Shown here piece after piece: positions 6,777-8,633 of a stretch of DNA of 8,633 nt (within the stretch, counting starts at the first letter, position 1; every line of letters begins with the position of its first letter). A model generated the notes under the pieces. That model made no database searches. It saw nothing but the letters and a program-made list of their open reading frames with translations, and was not told where the DNA came from. The translations under genes and the position numbers were made by a program. The stretch spans positions 1 through 8,633 of the forward strand of contig DAMU01000020.1 of the NCBI GenBank assembly GCA_002499705.1, written 5' to 3'. This DNA is from Euryarchaeota archaeon UBA91 (GTDB lineage: Archaea; Thermoplasmatota; Poseidoniia; Poseidoniales; Poseidoniaceae).

Positions 6777-6785
6777 CTCATATAC
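6777..6785 (-). promoter_or_regulatory. Weak candidate TATA element between priS and the proline-rich gene
   Basis: In the 89-bp gap 6726-6814, the minus strand reads CTTGAGTATATGAGAAGG. A TATA-like core here would place a start site near 6755, giving a leader of about 30 nt that contains the GAGGTGA site. It is short and G-interrupted. The rest of the gap shows no hairpin and no U-rich terminator for priS. Confidence 0.25.
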
Positions 6786-6814
6786 TCAAGATTTAACGTA
6801 TTCGCACTTGATAA

Positions 6815-8020
6815 TTATGAGGAGACAATCTTTGCCCAACCTTTCAAAATGAGGAATGTTGCACCTGCTTCATGGATTTGAAAACGTTCTCCAGATTGCT
6901 TGTCATAGACCGTATCTCCAAATTGTGATATAGAATCGTCAACAATCATTTCAACTTCCATAATATCTTGCGTACTTAGTGCCAATGCCTCATGCAATGG
7001 AGAATACGGATTGGAGCCATCAGGGTCAAGTCGGTCAAGCGGAAATTCACTCACGCGCATTCCCGACTTTCCGTGCAACGAAGTTGGCCACCGTATCTGT
7101 CGGCGTACATCGATAGTGACAACTTCGTCTGTCTCTCCTGCAGAACCTAAAACAACGGATGAATCGGTCTTAAGCAAGTCAAGGAACAGTCCCTCGTATT
7201 TCTCGAGAACACCAAAACTTCCGTTACGAAGACGTTCTGACCGAGCGTCATGATTGACGACAGCGGCCAAACTTTGAATCGAAGCCTTGCCTTTGGTCGT
7301 TGTTCTTCCCTCTCGCTGAGATTGACCCAACAGACCTTGGTGTAGCATGTTTAAATCTGCCATGTATCCTTGATCCTTACGAGCAATTGAACGTAATTTG
7401 TCGATCATTCCGCCCATGCCGTCGCGTATTCGACGCGTCCAACCCTCCGAGCTGAGGTCGTGATAACGGGCAAGTCCACCTTTGACATCAACCCCCTCTC
7501 CTCGAATAAATGAAACCATTTCACGACGAGCCTCTGAATCAAGATGAAAAAGAGATGGGTCTCTATAATGAAGATGGAATCCACGATGACCAGAAAAGGT
7601 AACTTGCAAATATTTCTCGTCAAACCCAAATTCGGGTTGTAAAAAATCATTCCAAAGTGACCAAGCCTGTTCATGAATCACTTCAAGCATTCCAGGGAAA
7701 TCCTTGTCAGTAACCCCTGGTAAGTGGTCTCCATCCAAGTCAAAAATTAAATCTGCACCTCGCCATATTTTGTCTGCCATTTTCATTTCAAAGGGCCGAT
7801 CCCAATATGCAGTTGAATAAAAACATGAATGCATTGAACGCTCTGTAACAAATTGGCGAACAGATTGCATATCGCTAAACCCTTTGTGACGGATAGGGGG
7901 TGCACCACCAAATGGAATGAACATCCATTCACGGGTTTTTAGTCGAGGAGGGGTCCAAAATTCAGCACTTCGGTAATAGGCGCCAAAGCGGTGTGCAAAC
8001 CTCGCCCAACCTGCAGCCAT
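6815..8020 (-). CDS. priS: DNA primase small (catalytic) subunit PriS
   Basis: Archaeo-eukaryotic primase catalytic subunit, 401 aa from the chosen start. With PriL it makes RNA/DNA primers at the replication fork. The N-terminal part has the family order YYRSAEFW, PPRLKTREWMFIPFGG and a conserved Tyr/Ser stretch (CFYSTAYWDRP). The catalytic pair is Asp94 and Asp96 in LIFDLDGDHLPG, the nucleotide-binding motif is FSGHRGFHLHYRD (142-154), and the third carboxylate is Asp304 in VTIDVRRQIRWPTSLHGKSG, which also carries His316. The Cys/His zinc knuckle seen after the DxD motif in Pyrococcus PriS is absent, and the sequence here resembles haloarchaeal PriS. About 60-80 residues follow the core. 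ATG 8020 is preferred because TGGGG lies 6 nt upstream and the N-terminus then matches relatives. An in-frame GTG at 8065 (416 aa), 7 bp after the upstream gene and without a visible ribosome site, is the alternative. Confidence 0.95.
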   Translation of the reverse strand: MAAGWARFAHRFGAYYRSAEFWTPPRLKTREWMFIPFGGAPPIRHKGFSDMQSVRQFVTERSMHSCFYSTAYWDRPFEMKMADKIWRGADLIFDLDGDHLPGVTDKDFPGMLEVIHEQAWSLWNDFLQPEFGFDEKYLQVTFSGHRGFHLHYRDPSLFHLDSEARREMVSFIRGEGVDVKGGLARYHDLSSEGWTRRIRDGMGGMIDKLRSIARKDQGYMADLNMLHQGLLGQSQREGRTTTKGKASIQSLAAVVNHDARSERLRNGSFGVLEKYEGLFLDLLKTDSSVVLGSAGETDEVVTIDVRRQIRWPTSLHGKSGMRVSEFPLDRLDPDGSNPYSPLHEALALSTQDIMEVEMIVDDSISQFGDTVYDKQSGERFQIHEAGATFLILKGWAKIVSS

Positions 8021-8072
8021 ACAATACCCCAGTATTCGGGTAGGGTCGAAGGTTATTGAATGCACGCCGAGA

Positions 8073-8279
8073 TTATTCGGTCATCCAGAAGCGTTCTTCA
8101 GCCTCTCCAACAGTAGTAGAAGTGTCAGCGCCGGTCAATTCGACATAATGTTCCCAACACATGTAGTATTTCCCAACGACCATTGCATTACCGAAGGTAA
8201 GTCGGACTCCACATTTTTCACATCGAGGGCCAATTTCACCGTTTGGTGCTTGAGCAAGTGTGATATGTTCATGCGGCAT
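8073..8279 (-). CDS. Small CxxC/CxxH zinc-binding protein of unknown function
   Basis: Protein of 68 aa from ATG 8279. GAGGG lies 5 nt upstream of this start, while a longer in-frame ATG at 8297 starts before that element. Two metal-ligand pairs are visible, CEKC (Cys20, Cys23) and CWEH (Cys41, His44), with a 17-residue spacer rich in beta-strand formers (VRLTFGNAMVVGKYYM). This is a zinc-ribbon or small treble-clef layout. There is no membrane segment or signal peptide, and the C-terminal tail is acidic. The specific family is not recognised. It lies directly upstream of priS, whose first possible start is 7 bp beyond this stop, so translational coupling or a shared transcript is plausible. 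Any role with the primase is speculation from position. Confidence 0.75.
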   Translation of the reverse strand: MPHEHITLAQAPNGEIGPRCEKCGVRLTFGNAMVVGKYYMCWEHYVELTGADTSTTVGEAEERFWMTE

Positions 8280-8284
8280 AGAAT

Positions 8285-8289
8285 CCCTC
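8285..8289 (-). promoter_or_regulatory. Ribosome binding site deciding the start of the small zinc protein
   Basis: AGAGGG then ATTCT then ATG (8279) on the minus strand gives a 5-nt spacer. The upstream in-frame ATG at 8297 lacks a comparable element. Confidence 0.55.
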
Positions 8290-8314
8290 TGTTTCATGCC
8301 AAGTGGGTTGAGTC

Positions 8315-8333
8315 TTTGAACTTGAGGTTCAAA
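8315..8333. promoter_or_regulatory. Perfect 7-bp inverted repeat (TTTGAAC-5 nt-GTTCAAA)
   Basis: The plus strand reads TTTGAAC, TTGAG, GTTCAAA in the 57-bp gap between the DOHH-like gene stop (8337) and the zinc-protein start (8279). On the transcribed strand a TATA-like GATATTTT directly precedes or overlaps the left arm. It could be an operator-type dyad, a weak transcript hairpin, or chance. There is no U-tract after it, which argues against a bacterial-style terminator. Confidence 0.35.
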
Positions 8334-8336
8334 ATA

Positions 8337-8633
8337 TCACCATTCTGCTTTTTCCCATTCAGGGGTAGCACACCAGTTCAGTAAGTCAATTGCTACTTCG
8401 CAAGACTCAGAAACTTCAGGGTTTTCATCACCTAGAAATTGTTCAAGAACTGGTTTCGCATCGAGATTTCCAATCGCACCAAGTGCTTCAGCGGCTTCAT
8501 GGCGGACCATGATGTGTTCCTTTTCATCGGCTAAGCGTTCAATAAGTGCTGGGAGCGCGACATCATTTTGCATCTGACCGAGGACATATGCAAGTTCATG
8601 CCGAAGTAAAGCACTTGATGCATCGAAACCAGT
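8337..8633 (-). CDS. HEAT-repeat protein matching deoxyhypusine hydroxylase (DOHH), 5' end outside window
   Basis: The last 98 codons are visible; the reading frame stays open to the right edge, so the start is missing. The sequence has two His-Glu HEAT-like repeats, SALLRHELAYVLGQMQ and IMVRHEAAEALGAIG, with the two histidines 33 residues apart, followed by ESCEVAIDLL. This matches the C-terminal half of eukaryotic DOHH in order, in flanking residues (HE-YVLGQ, MVRHE-AEALGAI, ESCEVA-D) and, as I recall human DOHH, in spacing. DOHH is a di-iron HEAT-repeat enzyme that hydroxylates deoxyhypusine in eIF5A; its four His-Glu motifs bind iron, two in each half. The N-terminal pair cannot be seen here. 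A HEAT or PBS-lyase-type repeat protein without DOHH activity is the alternative, but the motif match is closer than generic HEAT repeats. The gene leads the minus-strand run, 57 bp before the zinc-protein gene. Confidence 0.78.
   Translation of the reverse strand, partial: TGFDASSALLRHELAYVLGQMQNDVALPALIERLADEKEHIMVRHEAAEALGAIGNLDAKPVLEQFLGDENPEVSESCEVAIDLLNWCATPEWEKAEW

Noticed and set aside
8023..8065. Extended priS start at GTG 8065
   Set aside because: No ribosome binding site is visible and the extra 15 residues do not resemble PriS N-termini. It was kept only as an alternative to ATG 8020.

Overview
The window looks like chromosomal DNA from a planktonic euryarchaeon, most plausibly Marine Group II (Candidatus Poseidoniales). 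The main evidence is an archaeal replicative primase small subunit whose core motifs resemble haloarchaeal PriS. It sits beside bacterial-looking housekeeping genes (a MetRS with a single four-cysteine knuckle and a fused tRNA-binding domain, and a cyclodeaminase-family folate enzyme) and membrane proteins with long Ala/Lys/Pro tails. GC content is moderate, genes are tightly packed, and several starts are preceded by GAGG-type ribosome binding sites. The lineage call is an inference from protein content; no rRNA or other phylogenetic marker is present.

Left part (1-3785): the 3' end of a plus-strand folate cyclodeaminase/cyclohydrolase-family gene meets metG (minus strand) with no base between the two stop codons. 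A 161-bp divergent region (about 2533-2693) separates metG from a plus-strand CNNM/CorC-like membrane protein (DUF21 plus CBS pair), whose end overlaps the next minus-strand gene by 18 bp.

Right part (3768-8633): six consecutive minus-strand genes. In transcription order they are a HEAT-repeat protein matching the C-terminal half of deoxyhypusine hydroxylase (cut by the window end), a 68-aa CxxC/CxxH zinc-binding protein, the primase small subunit PriS, an unrecognised proline-rich protein with a C-terminal internal duplication, a four-helix RDD-family membrane protein with histone-H1-like tails, and a membrane-anchored alpha/beta hydrolase. Gaps are 57, 52, 89, 15 and 15 bp, so at least the last three, and perhaps the zinc protein with PriS, could be co-transcribed. 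No shared pathway is evident across the run.

No RNA gene, CRISPR array, insertion sequence, integrase or attachment site was seen, and no stretch longer than 300 bp lacks a gene. The items most worth a second look are the DOHH-like protein in an apparently archaeal genome, the proline-rich duplicated protein, the H1-tailed RDD protein, and the small zinc protein beside a primase that lacks the usual zinc knuckle.
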